DNA of 15,799 bases from Thiohalobacter sp. Lineage in GTDB: Bacteria; Pseudomonadota; Gammaproteobacteria; Thiohalobacterales; Thiohalobacteraceae. This document shows positions 1 to 7,177 of this stretch, piece after piece. The position numbers were made by a program, and so were the translations under genes. Location of the stretch: the NCBI GenBank assembly GCA_027030825.1, contig JALVEM010000064.1, positions 1-15,799 of the forward strand, read 5' to 3'. Within the stretch, counting starts at the first letter, position 1; each line of letters begins with the position of its first letter. The notes beneath the pieces are model-generated. The model was not told the origin of the DNA. It saw nothing but the letters and a program-made list of their open reading frames with translations, and did not search any database.

Positions 1-1001
1 GCCGCTGATTTCATCAGGGCTTCTGCGCGCGCCAGCAGGTGGTGACGCGGCTCTTCATCGGGCAGTTCGAGCAGCACGAGGAATTCGTCTCCGCCCCAGC
101 GGCCGGGTGTTTCCCATTCCCGGCATTCCCGGTCCAGGGCTTCGGCGACATGACGCAGGAGGAGATCGCCCCGGGAATGGCCATGGCGGTCGTTGACCTG
201 CTTGAAATTGTCCAGATCGATGAAGAGCAGCCCCACGGGCCTGGCGGAATTCTTCCTCTGTTCCAGAAGCTGCGACATCCGTTCCTGCAGGAGATGTCTG
301 TTCGGCAGTCCCGTGAGGGAATCGTGCAGGGCCATGTGCTGTATCTGGCACTCGCGAAGGTGGGCTTCGGTCACGTCATGAAGTATGGCGCGGATTCTCC
401 ATTGGCCTTCTATGTGATCCGCCATGAATTTCGCTTCCATCCAGCGTGCGATTCGCTTTGTACCGCACAGGAGCCGAAATCGCACGGTTCGCGTCTCGCC
501 CTGCCTGGTCTGTATCTCTTTCAGCACGGTGAGAACGGATTCCAGGTCTTCCGGGACGATGCAGCATGTGAGTGTGCTGCAGGAGACGGTGACGCCGACC
601 TGGGCCAGCATGCGTCTCCAGCCTTCGGAAGCGGACAGAATCCGACCCTCGGTGTCGAGCTCGAGTATCGCTTCGTTTACCAGGTCGAGTGTGCGCATGT
701 AGCTGTTCAGGCGAGCATTCGACTCGGCGAGCTGTTCCGTCAGGTGCCTGATTTCCTCGATCTCGCAGCGGAATCCGAGCGCTCGCAGGAGCTTTTCCAT
801 CATGCACCATCGGGTGAATCCCGACTGGAAAAGGTTGATGCCGATGAACAGGAGTGTTCCCTGCCAGTACAGGGTGTATTCGGGATACAGGAACTGGGCA
901 ACTGCTAGCCCGGTACAGAGTGCGCCCACGATCGTCCGGATCGTGGGCTCGATGTAGGGCATCCTGTTTCGTTTGCCGCAGGTTTCGGTCGTCTGTGACA
1001 T
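1..1001 (-). CDS. Membrane PAS-GGDEF diguanylate cyclase, C-terminus cut by window edge
   Basis: Likely makes cyclic-di-GMP from two GTP at the inner membrane. I translated 333 residues from an ATG at 1001; the frame stays open to base 1, so only the last part of the GGDEF domain is missing. Residues about 15-80 hold two hydrophobic helices ending in a stretch (NLFQSGFTRWCMMEKLLRAL) that resembles the DUF2892/YgaP membrane domain. A short coiled-coil-like linker (80-102), a PAS-like domain (about 103-213) and a GGDEF domain (from about 222) follow. The GGDEF signature is intact at 303-307, with LPNR and the metal-binding FIDLDNFK upstream. The inhibitory RxxD site is degenerate: residues 294-297 are REWE. 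No convincing Shine-Dalgarno precedes the ATG. An in-frame GTG at 1043 is possible, but it would lie upstream of the transcript start predicted from the sigma-28-like promoter, so I chose the ATG. Confidence 0.9.
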   Translation of the reverse strand, partial: MSQTTETCGKRNRMPYIEPTIRTIVGALCTGLAVAQFLYPEYTLYWQGTLLFIGINLFQSGFTRWCMMEKLLRALGFRCEIEEIRHLTEQLAESNARLNSYMRTLDLVNEAILELDTEGRILSASEGWRRMLAQVGVTVSCSTLTCCIVPEDLESVLTVLKEIQTRQGETRTVRFRLLCGTKRIARWMEAKFMADHIEGQWRIRAILHDVTEAHLRECQIQHMALHDSLTGLPNRHLLQERMSQLLEQRKNSARPVGLLFIDLDNFKQVNDRHGHSRGDLLLRHVAEALDRECREWETPGRWGGDEFLVLLELPDEEPRHHLLARAEALMKSA

Positions 1002-1033
1002 GTGTCGTTCTGGTTTTTGTTGACTATGGAAGG

Positions 1034-1061
1034 TGATCGGCACTTTGCCGATCTTTCTTTA
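1034..1061 (-). promoter_or_regulatory. Sigma-28 (FliA)-like promoter of the PAS-GGDEF gene
   Basis: On the minus strand the sequence reads TAAAGAAA, 12 bases, GCCGATCA. The enteric FliA consensus is TAAAGTTT-N11-GCCGATAA, so the fit is good apart from one extra spacer base. The -10 ends 33 bases before the ATG at 1001. The same bases also form an 8-bp hairpin (1035-1042 with 1046-1053) followed on the plus strand by TTTCTTT, so a plus-strand terminator is an alternative reading. No plus-strand gene upstream would need one. Confidence 0.4.
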
Positions 1062-1146
1062 ACAGCCTGTTGACGGGGTGCCGAAAAAACGCCGTGAAAC
1101 TCCGCGCGGCGTCGACTGCTGCCTGCACATCGTCTATCTGTCTGAT

Positions 1147-1171
1147 CGGAAAACGGTTTGGGTGTTTTCCG
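1147..1171. other. Hairpin in the 1002-1370 non-coding gap
   Basis: A perfect 8-bp inverted repeat (CGGAAAAC / GTTTTCCG) encloses a 9-base G/T-rich loop. No T-run follows on either strand, so it is not a standard terminator. The rest of the gap from 1062 to about 1258 holds no credible gene: the short open frames there lack ribosome sites and recognisable proteins. I looked for a c-di-GMP riboswitch because of the neighbours and did not see the conserved GEMM core. Confidence 0.35.
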
Positions 1172-1259
1172 GATTCGGGTGTCTGTTCAAGGCCGACGAT
1201 GGCACATCACCTGTCGATACCTGTCTGGAACAGAACGCGGGAGAGAGAATGCGTGGACC

Positions 1260-1288
1260 TTGATTTATGTCAGTTCGCCGTCTATGAA
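1260..1288 (+). promoter_or_regulatory. Sigma-70-like promoter for a candidate small RNA
   Basis: TTGATT (1260-1265), a 17-base spacer, then TATGAA (1283-1288). Each hexamer matches 4 of 6 consensus bases at ideal spacing. Transcription would begin near 1295 and run into the strong terminator at 1373. No protein-coding gene lies between them. Confidence 0.4.
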
Positions 1289-1294
1289 TAGGGT

Positions 1295-1400
1295 GTACGG
1301 TATCAATCGCATTGGTTGGTACTGTGTGACTCCTCCACTGTGACTTGGTGTTCATACCACCTCGTTCGATTCAGGCCCCGGCTTTCCGGGGCCTTTTTTC
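1295..1400 (+). ncRNA. Candidate intergenic small RNA, about 105 nt
   Basis: The interval is bounded by a promoter-like pair (1260-1288) and an intrinsic terminator (1373-1399), both on the plus strand, while the genes on each side are on the minus strand. It contains CCTCC (1332-1336), complementary to the Shine-Dalgarno core, between two near-direct repeats: ACTGTGTGACT at 1321-1331 and ACTGTGACT at 1337-1345. The 3' end would be antisense to the last codons of the GGDEF/EAL gene. I recognise no known RNA family. The boundaries are inferred and the 5' end is approximate. Confidence 0.4.
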
Positions 1401-3674
1401 GTGAGCAGCCCCTGATTCGTCGCCATCGGGAGAGGACGCCGTGTTCTCGATGGATGTGGATGAGCGGCCCTGGTCGGAGTGCGGTAGCGGCCGAGGTCGC
1501 CCGAGATGGAATCCCTGGGCGGCTGCGAATCCCGCATCCCTGACCCGCTTCAGCGTGTCGGCGTCCTCGATGCCCTCTGCCACGGTGTAATAGCCTGCGT
1601 CCGTCAGCATCTTCACCATGCGTTCGGTGATCATCCGCTGGGATTCACGCCCGTTGAGCTGGCGGGTCATGCTGATGTCGAACTTGACGATGTCGAAGGG
1701 CATGGTGGCCAGATAGCGGAGCGACGAGTAGCCGCTGCCGAAGTCGTCGAGCGCAATCCGGTAGCCGAGGCCGCGGGCCATCCGGATCTGTCGGTTGGCG
1801 AGATCGATCCGGTCGATGTAGGTCGTTTCCGTGATCTCGAGCACCAGTGGACGACCGACGACGGTGCCGGCCAGGCTGCCCAGCGCCTCCATCACGTCCT
1901 TGCGCGTGATCCCCATGCCGGAGACGTTCACGGAAATCCCGGCATCGGGAGGCAGTCTTCCCTGTTCCGCATCGCGACGGATGGCCTCGATGACGGCGAG
2001 ATCGAAGTCGCTCTCGAGCCGATGCGCCTCGATGACGGGCATGAATTGCCCCGGCATCAGGAGTTCCTCGCCGATCCGTATCCGGGCCAGTGCTTCCCGG
2101 TAGCCGATGTCACCGGCCTCGAGGTCGACGACGGGCTGGTAATGCATCTCGATGCCGCAGCGGTTGCGCAGGCAATGCTCGACGGCATGAACGATACGAC
2201 TGGAATACAGCATGCCGCCGTCGCGATCCATCTCGTCGTCGTAGAACTGGATGCGGTGACGGTTGGGGCGCTTGGCATGGTACATGGCCATGTCGGCCAT
2301 GCGCTTGAGCGTATCGACCGGTGGCAGGGGTCCTGGACCGGCAACGGCGATACCGATGCTCAGGTGTACGGGCTCGCGCAGGCCGAGTTCGCCGAAATCC
2401 TCGGCATCGACGGCCTTGATGCAGCGTTGCGCGACTTCATGCGCGCATTCGCGATTGCACTCGACGAGCACGGCGGCGAATTCGTCCCCTCCCAGACGGT
2501 ACAGTCGGTCGCTGCTGCGAAGCGCATGCTGGACGCCGAGTGCGATGCGGCGCAGCACCTCGTCTCCCGTCTCGTGTCCGTACGTGTCGTTGATGGCCTT
2601 GAAATGGTCGCAGTCGAGCAGCAGGAAGGCGACCGCCCCGGGATACCTGCTCTCTGCATCGGTCATACGCCGCCAGTCCTCGTCGAGCGCACGCCGATTG
2701 AATACGCCGGTCAGGGGATCCCGGTGCGCGAGGCGCCAGAGTTCGCGGTTTCTCTCGTCGAGTTCGCAGTGTGCCTGCTCGAGATTCCGGTGGTAGTCGA
2801 TCAGGGCATTGCGCACGGTCTCCAGTTCGAGTACCGGAAACCGCATCTGCTGGAGCTCCATGAAGCCGTCGTTTTCCAGCCTGCGGACCGTGCGCTCCAT
2901 GCGCTGCAGTGGACGGCTGATGAGCAGGTTGTAGAGCAGATACAGGCCGGTGCCGATCAGGATGACCACCACGGCGATCTGCAGAAGAGAGTCGTTCAGA
3001 ATTCCGAGCATGGCCTGACGGATGTCGCTGGGGCGGGTATCGAACCGGATGTGTTCGACGAGACGATCCGGGGGGATACCCTCGGCGGGAATCGGACCCA
3101 CCTGCAGGCTCCTGGGGTCCAGGTAGGTATAGATGGCGCGCTGCAGGGCGGGCAGCAGTTCGAACTGGAGCCCGATCCAGCCGAGCCGCCTGCCCCGGCT
3201 GTCCCTTATGGGCTGGAACAGCTGAAGGACCGGCCGGCCATCGGGGTGTTGAATCACGCGCGCTTCCGGGACGGCGGGCAATTGCCCGGGCAGCAGGGTA
3301 TCGGCAAAGTGCCCGAGCAGTTTCCCCTCGGCATCGTAGATTTCGCTGGCCGAAACCGACTCGGGCAGGGTGCCCGGCTTGTGCAGCCGATGCGCGCGCC
3401 AGTAGGCATAGTAGGCAGGCTGCCTGAGCTGCTGACGGATCTCGTCCCACTGCGCGATGTCGCGTGCGGCTTCGCGTATTCCGGAGAACAGATCGTCCAG
3501 TACCTGCTCGAGCTCGGTTCTTGCGCTGGCGTGCACGGCGGCGCGCAGATCCCGGTCGACAGCGTCGATTCGCTGGGTCACCAGCCAGGCGAGCAACAGG
3601 AGCAGCGCCATGGAGAGGGTGGCGAAGGCACCGAGATAGAGGCTGAGTGAAAATGGCCGTGAACCCAGGTTCAT
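1371..3674 (-). CDS. CHASE4-like / GGDEF / EAL cyclic-di-GMP enzyme
   Basis: A 767-residue inner-membrane protein that may both make and degrade c-di-GMP. Order: TM helix 12-33; periplasmic domain about 34-225 with a CHASE4-like RDIAQWDE (71-78); TM helix about 230-253; HAMP-like linker and coiled coil to about 315; GGDEF domain (RLGGDEF, 393-399) with an intact inhibitory site RSSD at 386-389; EAL domain with EAL at 527-529, NVS (583-585), ITE (614-616), [10 protein letters not shown] (643-652), Lys664 and AEGIE (699-703). Both catalytic centres look intact, so which activity dominates cannot be read from sequence. The ATG overlaps the stop of the upstream hydrolase (ATGA), and no good ribosome site of its own is visible, which suggests translational coupling. 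After the EAL fold a tail of about 37 residues (731-767) looks unconserved and is encoded across the opposing terminator. Confidence 0.95.
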   Translation of the reverse strand: MNLGSRPFSLSLYLGAFATLSMALLLLLAWLVTQRIDAVDRDLRAAVHASARTELEQVLDDLFSGIREAARDIAQWDEIRQQLRQPAYYAYWRAHRLHKPGTLPESVSASEIYDAEGKLLGHFADTLLPGQLPAVPEARVIQHPDGRPVLQLFQPIRDSRGRRLGWIGLQFELLPALQRAIYTYLDPRSLQVGPIPAEGIPPDRLVEHIRFDTRPSDIRQAMLGILNDSLLQIAVVVILIGTGLYLLYNLLISRPLQRMERTVRRLENDGFMELQQMRFPVLELETVRNALIDYHRNLEQAHCELDERNRELWRLAHRDPLTGVFNRRALDEDWRRMTDAESRYPGAVAFLLLDCDHFKAINDTYGHETGDEVLRRIALGVQHALRSSDRLYRLGGDEFAAVLVECNRECAHEVAQRCIKAVDAEDFGELGLREPVHLSIGIAVAGPGPLPPVDTLKRMADMAMYHAKRPNRHRIQFYDDEMDRDGGMLYSSRIVHAVEHCLRNRCGIEMHYQPVVDLEAGDIGYREALARIRIGEELLMPGQFMPVIEAHRLESDFDLAVIEAIRRDAEQGRLPPDAGISVNVSGMGITRKDVMEALGSLAGTVVGRPLVLEITETTYIDRIDLANRQIRMARGLGYRIALDDFGSGYSSLRYLATMPFDIVKFDISMTRQLNGRESQRMITERMVKMLTDAGYYTVAEGIEDADTLKRVRDAGFAAAQGFHLGRPRPLPHSDQGRSSTSIENTASSPDGDESGAAHEKRPRKAGA
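1373..1399 (+). terminator. Strong intrinsic terminator, plus strand
   Basis: A perfect 9-bp GC-rich stem (AGGCCCCGG at 1373-1381 with CCGGGGCCT at 1386-1394) has a CTTT loop and is followed by T's to 1399. On the minus strand no T-run follows the hairpin, so it points rightward. It overlaps the 3' end of the minus-strand GGDEF/EAL gene, which argues that a separate plus-strand transcript ends here. Confidence 0.75.
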
Positions 3675-4546
3675 GGCAATTCGGAGTCTCCGGCAATCGC
3701 CCGGTCGACGGCGTCGAGCAGATCGAACTCGTGAGCATCGTCGAAGAAATGGTTGGCGCCCTCGATGACGATCAGATGGCCGCCGGAGCCGGCGATGCGC
3801 CGATGCCAGTCGGGATCGATGCGTCTGTCCCTGCTGCCCAGGATGATCGTCACCGGCACCTTCGCCCGGCGGATCGCTTCCAGCGTGTGGTCCTGATCCC
3901 AGGCATAATAGCTCAGCACATGGGCCGGGGTGGCCGTATAGGCCTTGCAGTAGGCGATGTGGTAGGCCTCGAGCCGGTCGGGTGATTCGGTCAGCAGTTT
4001 CCTGGCTTTCCGGAGGTCGTTCTGGTGTTGACCGCGCTCGAAGACGTCGAGATGCTGGCCGATGTAGGTCAGGCTGATCAGGACCGCGCGCTCCACCTCG
4101 GGCGGCGCATCGGGCAGGGCGGCGAGCACCATCAGGCTGCCCATGCTGTGGCCAACCAGCGCCAGATGTCGATGTCCCCGTTCGATCAGCCAGCGGATCC
4201 AGAAGCCGATCTCCGCGGCGGCGGATTCCATGGAATGCTGCTGTATGGCCTCGCAGGCCAGGCTCTGGCGCCGATCGCTGATGCCGAGGCTGAGCGTCGG
4301 GGTCAGGACCGAATAGCCCATGTCCTCGTGCAGGGCGTCCGCCAGACGGCGCACGGTCGGGAAATCCTGCGTCTGCAGGAAGCCGTGCAGGATCAGCACG
4401 GCGGGTTGGTCGGCTTCCCCGCGCTGGTAGTCGGCATTGAGCAGGGTGCCGTCGGGCAGGCTGGCCTGGACCGGGGCGGCGTGATCGCGTGCCGCCGGCA
4501 GCAGCATCATGACACCAAGCAGCAGAAAGACGAGCCGTCGGTACAT
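3671..4546 (-). CDS. Exported alpha/beta hydrolase (serine esterase-like)
   Basis: A 291-residue hydrolase with an apparent signal peptide ([20 protein letters not shown]), so it should act outside the inner membrane. It has the alpha/beta-hydrolase features: oxyanion-hole HGF (54-56), nucleophile elbow GHSMG with Ser134, a likely acid at Asp240 (GSRD) and the base at His266 (GANHF). The substrate is unknown; an ester or acyl compound is the usual guess for this fold. I chose the ATG at 4546 because GAGGGGG lies about 5 bases upstream and the signal peptide begins there. An ATG at 4564 sits too close to its GGGAGG, and the frame opening at 4591 lies before the predicted promoter. Its stop overlaps the start of the GGDEF/EAL gene by 4 bp, so the two are co-translated. 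Confidence 0.9.
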   Translation of the reverse strand: MYRRLVFLLLGVMMLLPAARDHAAPVQASLPDGTLLNADYQRGEADQPAVLILHGFLQTQDFPTVRRLADALHEDMGYSVLTPTLSLGISDRRQSLACEAIQQHSMESAAAEIGFWIRWLIERGHRHLALVGHSMGSLMVLAALPDAPPEVERAVLISLTYIGQHLDVFERGQHQNDLRKARKLLTESPDRLEAYHIAYCKAYTATPAHVLSYYAWDQDHTLEAIRRAKVPVTIILGSRDRRIDPDWHRRIAGSGGHLIVIEGANHFFDDAHEFDLLDAVDRAIAGDSELP

Positions 4547-4581
4547 GGTCCCCCTCGTTTCCATTCCTCCCGCAGACTTCA

Positions 4582-4609
4582 CTATCGGCAATCACTAGCA
4601 GAAAATTCA
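4582..4609 (-). promoter_or_regulatory. Sigma-28 (FliA)-like promoter of the hydrolase-GGDEF/EAL operon
   Basis: The minus strand reads TGAATTTT, 12 bases, GCCGATAG. The -10 matches the FliA consensus at 7 of 8 bases and the -35 at 6 of 8, with the same 12-base spacer seen before the PAS-GGDEF gene. It ends 36 bases before the chosen ATG, against 33 bases in the other case. The element lies in the short divergent gap shared with the plus-strand phosphodiesterase gene. GCCGAT is frequent by chance in GC-rich DNA, so this remains a prediction. Confidence 0.4.
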
Positions 4610-4640
4610 GTTTTTTCCATCGACGCACGGCGAGGCCTGC

Positions 4641-5819
4641 ATGACGAATCGTGACTCCGGGCGACATCTGCCCGACTATGAAGGCGGAAGCCTCGTCAAT
4701 CTCGTGGCCTCGATCGCTGCCTGCCTGGGGTGCGAGACGGACGCGCCGCCGCTCGAGGGCCTCGACGATCTGCGCGGCTGCCGGACGCTCGTGCTTCTGG
4801 TGGTCGACGGGCTGGGTCACGACTATCTGCGCGAGCGGCATCCCGAATCCTTCCTGGTACGGCACCTGCGCCAGCCGCTCACCTCGGTCTTTCCGACCAC
4901 CACGGCCTCGGCCGTCACCTCCCTGGCGACGGGGGCGGCGCCCGTGCGCCATGCGATCACCGGCTGGTTCATGTGGCTGCGCGAGTTCGGCATGGTGACG
5001 ACCATCCTCCCGTTCCAGTCACGGGCCGCGCGCATCGACCTGGCGGCGCAGGGGCTCTCTCCCGTGGCCGTGCTTGGCGCGCCACCGCTCTATCCCCGCA
5101 GCCGGATCCCGGTCCGGGTGATCACCGAGGAATGGATCCGGGACTCGGCCTGGAGTCGCGTGAGCATGGAAGGGGCGGAACGCCTCGGCTATCGGGATCT
5201 CGAAGGCCTGTTCGTCCAGCTGGCCGAGGCAGTGCGGACCGGGGCGCGGCGGCAGTACATCCATGCCTACTGGTCCGGCTACGACGCCCTGGCGCATCGG
5301 GCAGGGCATGCCTCGGACGAGTGCGATCGCCTGATCCGGGAATTCGATCGCCATCTGGAGGAATGGGTGGACACCCTGCGGGGCACGGGCACCCGGGTGC
5401 TGGTCACGGCCGATCACGGGTTCATCGATACCCGCCCGGAGGCCCATGTCTGGCTGCACGAGCACCCGGAACTCGCCGAGTGTCTGGCGCTGCCCCTGTG
5501 CGGCGAGCCGCGGGCAGCCTGGTGCCATGTACGGCCGGGCCGGGTGGGCATCTTCGAGCGTTACGTGACAGAACAGCTGGACGAGGTCTGCGAGCTGCAT
5601 GTCTCGGAGGACCTGATCCGGGCGGGCTGGTTCGGCCCGGGCGAGCCGCATCCGGAACTCTCGAGACGGGTGGGCGACTACGCCCTGATCATGAAGGGCG
5701 ATCATGTGCTGCGCGACCGCCTGCCCGGCGAGGAGCGGTTTCATTTCGCGGGCGTGCACAGCGGCCTCACCCCGAGAGAACTCCGGGTGCCGCTGGTCGA
5801 CATCACCCTGGGGATGTGA
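4641..5819 (+). CDS. Alkaline-phosphatase-superfamily phosphodiesterase (NPP-like)
   Basis: A 392-residue metal-dependent phosphodiesterase/pyrophosphatase of the type I phosphodiesterase family. The two-metal site is readable: Asp56 (VVDGLG), the nucleophile threonine in FPTTTAS (84-90), Asp215 and His219 (YDALAH), Asp258-His259 (TADHG) and His373 (GVHSG). There is no signal peptide, so it appears cytoplasmic. The natural substrate is unknown; family members cleave nucleotide or other phosphodiester bonds. A CGAGG ribosome site precedes the ATG by about 7 bases. It is the first gene of a pair: the gamma-glutamylcyclotransferase-like gene begins 3 bases after its stop. It diverges from the c-di-GMP operon across a gap of about 95 bases. 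Confidence 0.88.
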   Translation: MTNRDSGRHLPDYEGGSLVNLVASIAACLGCETDAPPLEGLDDLRGCRTLVLLVVDGLGHDYLRERHPESFLVRHLRQPLTSVFPTTTASAVTSLATGAAPVRHAITGWFMWLREFGMVTTILPFQSRAARIDLAAQGLSPVAVLGAPPLYPRSRIPVRVITEEWIRDSAWSRVSMEGAERLGYRDLEGLFVQLAEAVRTGARRQYIHAYWSGYDALAHRAGHASDECDRLIREFDRHLEEWVDTLRGTGTRVLVTADHGFIDTRPEAHVWLHEHPELAECLALPLCGEPRAAWCHVRPGRVGIFERYVTEQLDEVCELHVSEDLIRAGWFGPGEPHPELSRRVGDYALIMKGDHVLRDRLPGEERFHFAGVHSGLTPRELRVPLVDITLGM

Positions 5820-5822
5820 ACC

Positions 5823-6200
5823 ATGCGCCTGTTCGTCTACGGCACGCTGGCCTTCGACAGCCACCACCCCATGGCCCGCCGCCTGCGGCGGCGGGGCCGT
5901 TGCCTCGGCCCGGCCCGGATGCCGGGGCGGCTCTATCGAGCGGGATGGTATCCGTTGGCCGTCCATGATCCGGACGCCGAAACCCGGGTGACGGGAGAGC
6001 TCTGGGAGATCCCCGAGGATCCGCGGCTGCTGGCCGAGCTCGATCGCTACGAGGGCTGCGGACCGGGCCAGAAGGGCGGCGAGTTCGCACGCCGGCAGGT
6101 GCAGGTCGAGACCCGGCTGGGGCCGGTGAGCGCCTGGGCCTGGGTGGCGCGGCGCGAGCCGCGGGGGTTGCCCCGGATCCGCTCCGGCCGATTCCGGTGA
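5823..6200 (+). CDS. Gamma-glutamylcyclotransferase-like (AIG2/GGCT) protein
   Basis: A 125-residue protein of the GGCT-like fold. It begins MRLFVYGTL, whose YGTL (6-9) is the family's substrate loop, and has the likely catalytic Glu77 in DRYEG. Characterised relatives release 5-oxoproline from gamma-glutamyl compounds; the exact substrate here is not shown. It starts 3 bases after the phosphodiesterase stop, with GGGG about 9 bases upstream inside that gene, so it is co-transcribed. Its TGA lies inside the left arm of the foldback repeat that separates it from the opposing dehydrogenase gene, and its last residues (RSGRFR) may not be conserved. Confidence 0.85.
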   Translation: MRLFVYGTLAFDSHHPMARRLRRRGRCLGPARMPGRLYRAGWYPLAVHDPDAETRVTGELWEIPEDPRLLAELDRYEGCGPGQKGGEFARRQVQVETRLGPVSAWAWVARREPRGLPRIRSGRFR

Positions 6201-6334
6201 AAAACTGCTGCGAAGCCCGCCTGCGGTGTTGCGCGCTGCTCGCTCCCTCGCCTATCTACCTGATATGTCTCGGTCGCTGCGCTGCGTGCGCCTTGCAGCC
6301 GGGCTTCTCGCGACGTTTTTCAAGCAGTTTTTCA
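6198..6334. repeat. Foldback repeat between convergent genes
   Basis: A 137-bp imperfect palindrome. The outer arms are a perfect 12-bp inverted repeat (TGAAAAACTGCT at 6198-6209; AGCAGTTTTTCA at 6323-6334), with an inner pair GAAGCCCG (6212-6219) / CGGGCTTC (6300-6307) and partial pairing further in. The right arm carries an extra 13 or so bases with a T-run. The first and last three bases are the stop codons of the genes on each side. T-runs follow strong stems in both directions, so it can serve as a two-way terminator. It resembles interspersed palindromic repeats of proteobacterial genomes, but no second copy lies in this window. Confidence 0.7.
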
Positions 6335-7177
6335 GGAGTGTTCCCCGCGCGAGACGGCCAACAGCACCCGATCGAGCAGCGCGGTGGGCAGCAGGCGGCG
6401 CAGCGTTGCGAAGAGATGGGCCGGGAAGGTGACCGGGTAGCGCGCCCTCGGCCGCGGCGACTCCAGGGCATGGATCACCTTGCGGGCCACCGCCTCGGGC
6501 CCGAGCGTGAAGGGCGCGGCCGGGCCGGGTTTCGCCAGCCGCCGTTCCATGGCGGCATAGACATCCCGCCACGGGCTCTTCTCCGCGTCGATCCAACGGT
6601 GGAACCTGCGGCGGGCGTTCTCCCGGAAGCGGCTCTCGATCGGGCCGGGCTCGATGAGCGCGACATGGATGCCGCTGCCGTGCAGCTCCAGCCGCAGGGT
6701 GTCGAACAGCCCTTCGAGAGCGAACTTGCTGGCGTTGTAGGCACCGCGCATGGGCAGGGCGATCAGGCCGAGCACCGAGCCGTTGACCAGGATGCGGCCC
6801 TCGCCGGCGGCCCGCATGGCGGGCAGCACCCGGCGTGTCACTTCCAGGGTGCCGAAGACGTTGGTCTCGAACTGGGCGCGCATGGCATCACGCGAGAGGT
6901 CCTCGACCGCGCCGGGCTGGCCGTAGCCGGCATTGTTGAACAGCCCGTACAGTCTGCCGCCGGTCAGCGCCAGTGCCGCCTCGACGCCCTCGCGGATGCT
7001 GCGGTCGTCGTCGAGGTCGATCCGCACTGCCTGCAGGCCTTCCTCCCGCAGCCGGGCCACGTCGTACTCGCGCCGCGCCGAGGCGATGACCTGCCAGCCG
7101 CGCGCAGCCAGCGCGTGGGCACAGTGATGGCCGATGCCGCTGGAGCAGCCCGTGATCAGGACGCTGCGGCGGCTCAT
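6332..7177 (-). CDS. Classical short-chain dehydrogenase/reductase
   Basis: A 281-residue NAD(P)-dependent oxidoreductase. It has the cofactor motif TGCSSGIG (9-16), NNAG (81-84), and the catalytic tetrad Asn106, Ser134, Tyr147 and Lys151 (YNASK), followed by the PG motif at 177-178. Length and C-terminal extension are usual for the classical family. An Arg-rich stretch after the first beta-strand (SARR, 33-36) favours NADPH by inference. The substrate cannot be read. A GGAGG lies 4 bases before the ATG, inside the end of the flavoprotein gene, which it overlaps by 4 bp (ATGA). Its stop codon is formed by the right arm of the foldback repeat. Confidence 0.92.
   Translation of the reverse strand: MSRRSVLITGCSSGIGHHCAHALAARGWQVIASARREYDVARLREEGLQAVRIDLDDDRSIREGVEAALALTGGRLYGLFNNAGYGQPGAVEDLSRDAMRAQFETNVFGTLEVTRRVLPAMRAAGEGRILVNGSVLGLIALPMRGAYNASKFALEGLFDTLRLELHGSGIHVALIEPGPIESRFRENARRRFHRWIDAEKSPWRDVYAAMERRLAKPGPAAPFTLGPEAVARKVIHALESPRPRARYPVTFPAHLFATLRRLLPTALLDRVLLAVSRGEHS

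Noticed and set aside
39..908. Long plus-strand open frame of 289 codons
   Set aside because: It lies antisense to the PAS-GGDEF gene, whose motifs are unmistakable; the plus-strand translation shows no recognisable domain and is a GC-rich shadow.
1061..1080. Partial match (CAGCCTGTTG) to the end of the 7752-7916 foldback element
   Set aside because: Only about 9 of the first 10 bases agree and no inverted partner exists nearby; too short to call a second copy.
1002..1370. c-di-GMP (GEMM) riboswitch or a tRNA in the gap
   Set aside because: A TTCGATTC resembling a T-loop is present near 1364, but no cloverleaf can be built, and the conserved riboswitch core is absent.
1506..3650. Plus-strand open frame of 714 codons
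   Set aside because: Entirely antisense to the GGDEF/EAL gene. Biased third positions in GC-rich DNA keep the opposite frame open; the protein shows no domain.
3675..4952. Upstream extension of the GGDEF/EAL frame to 4952
   Set aside because: The extension overlaps the hydrolase gene in another frame and has no domain; the real start is the ATG at 3674 in the ATGA overlap.
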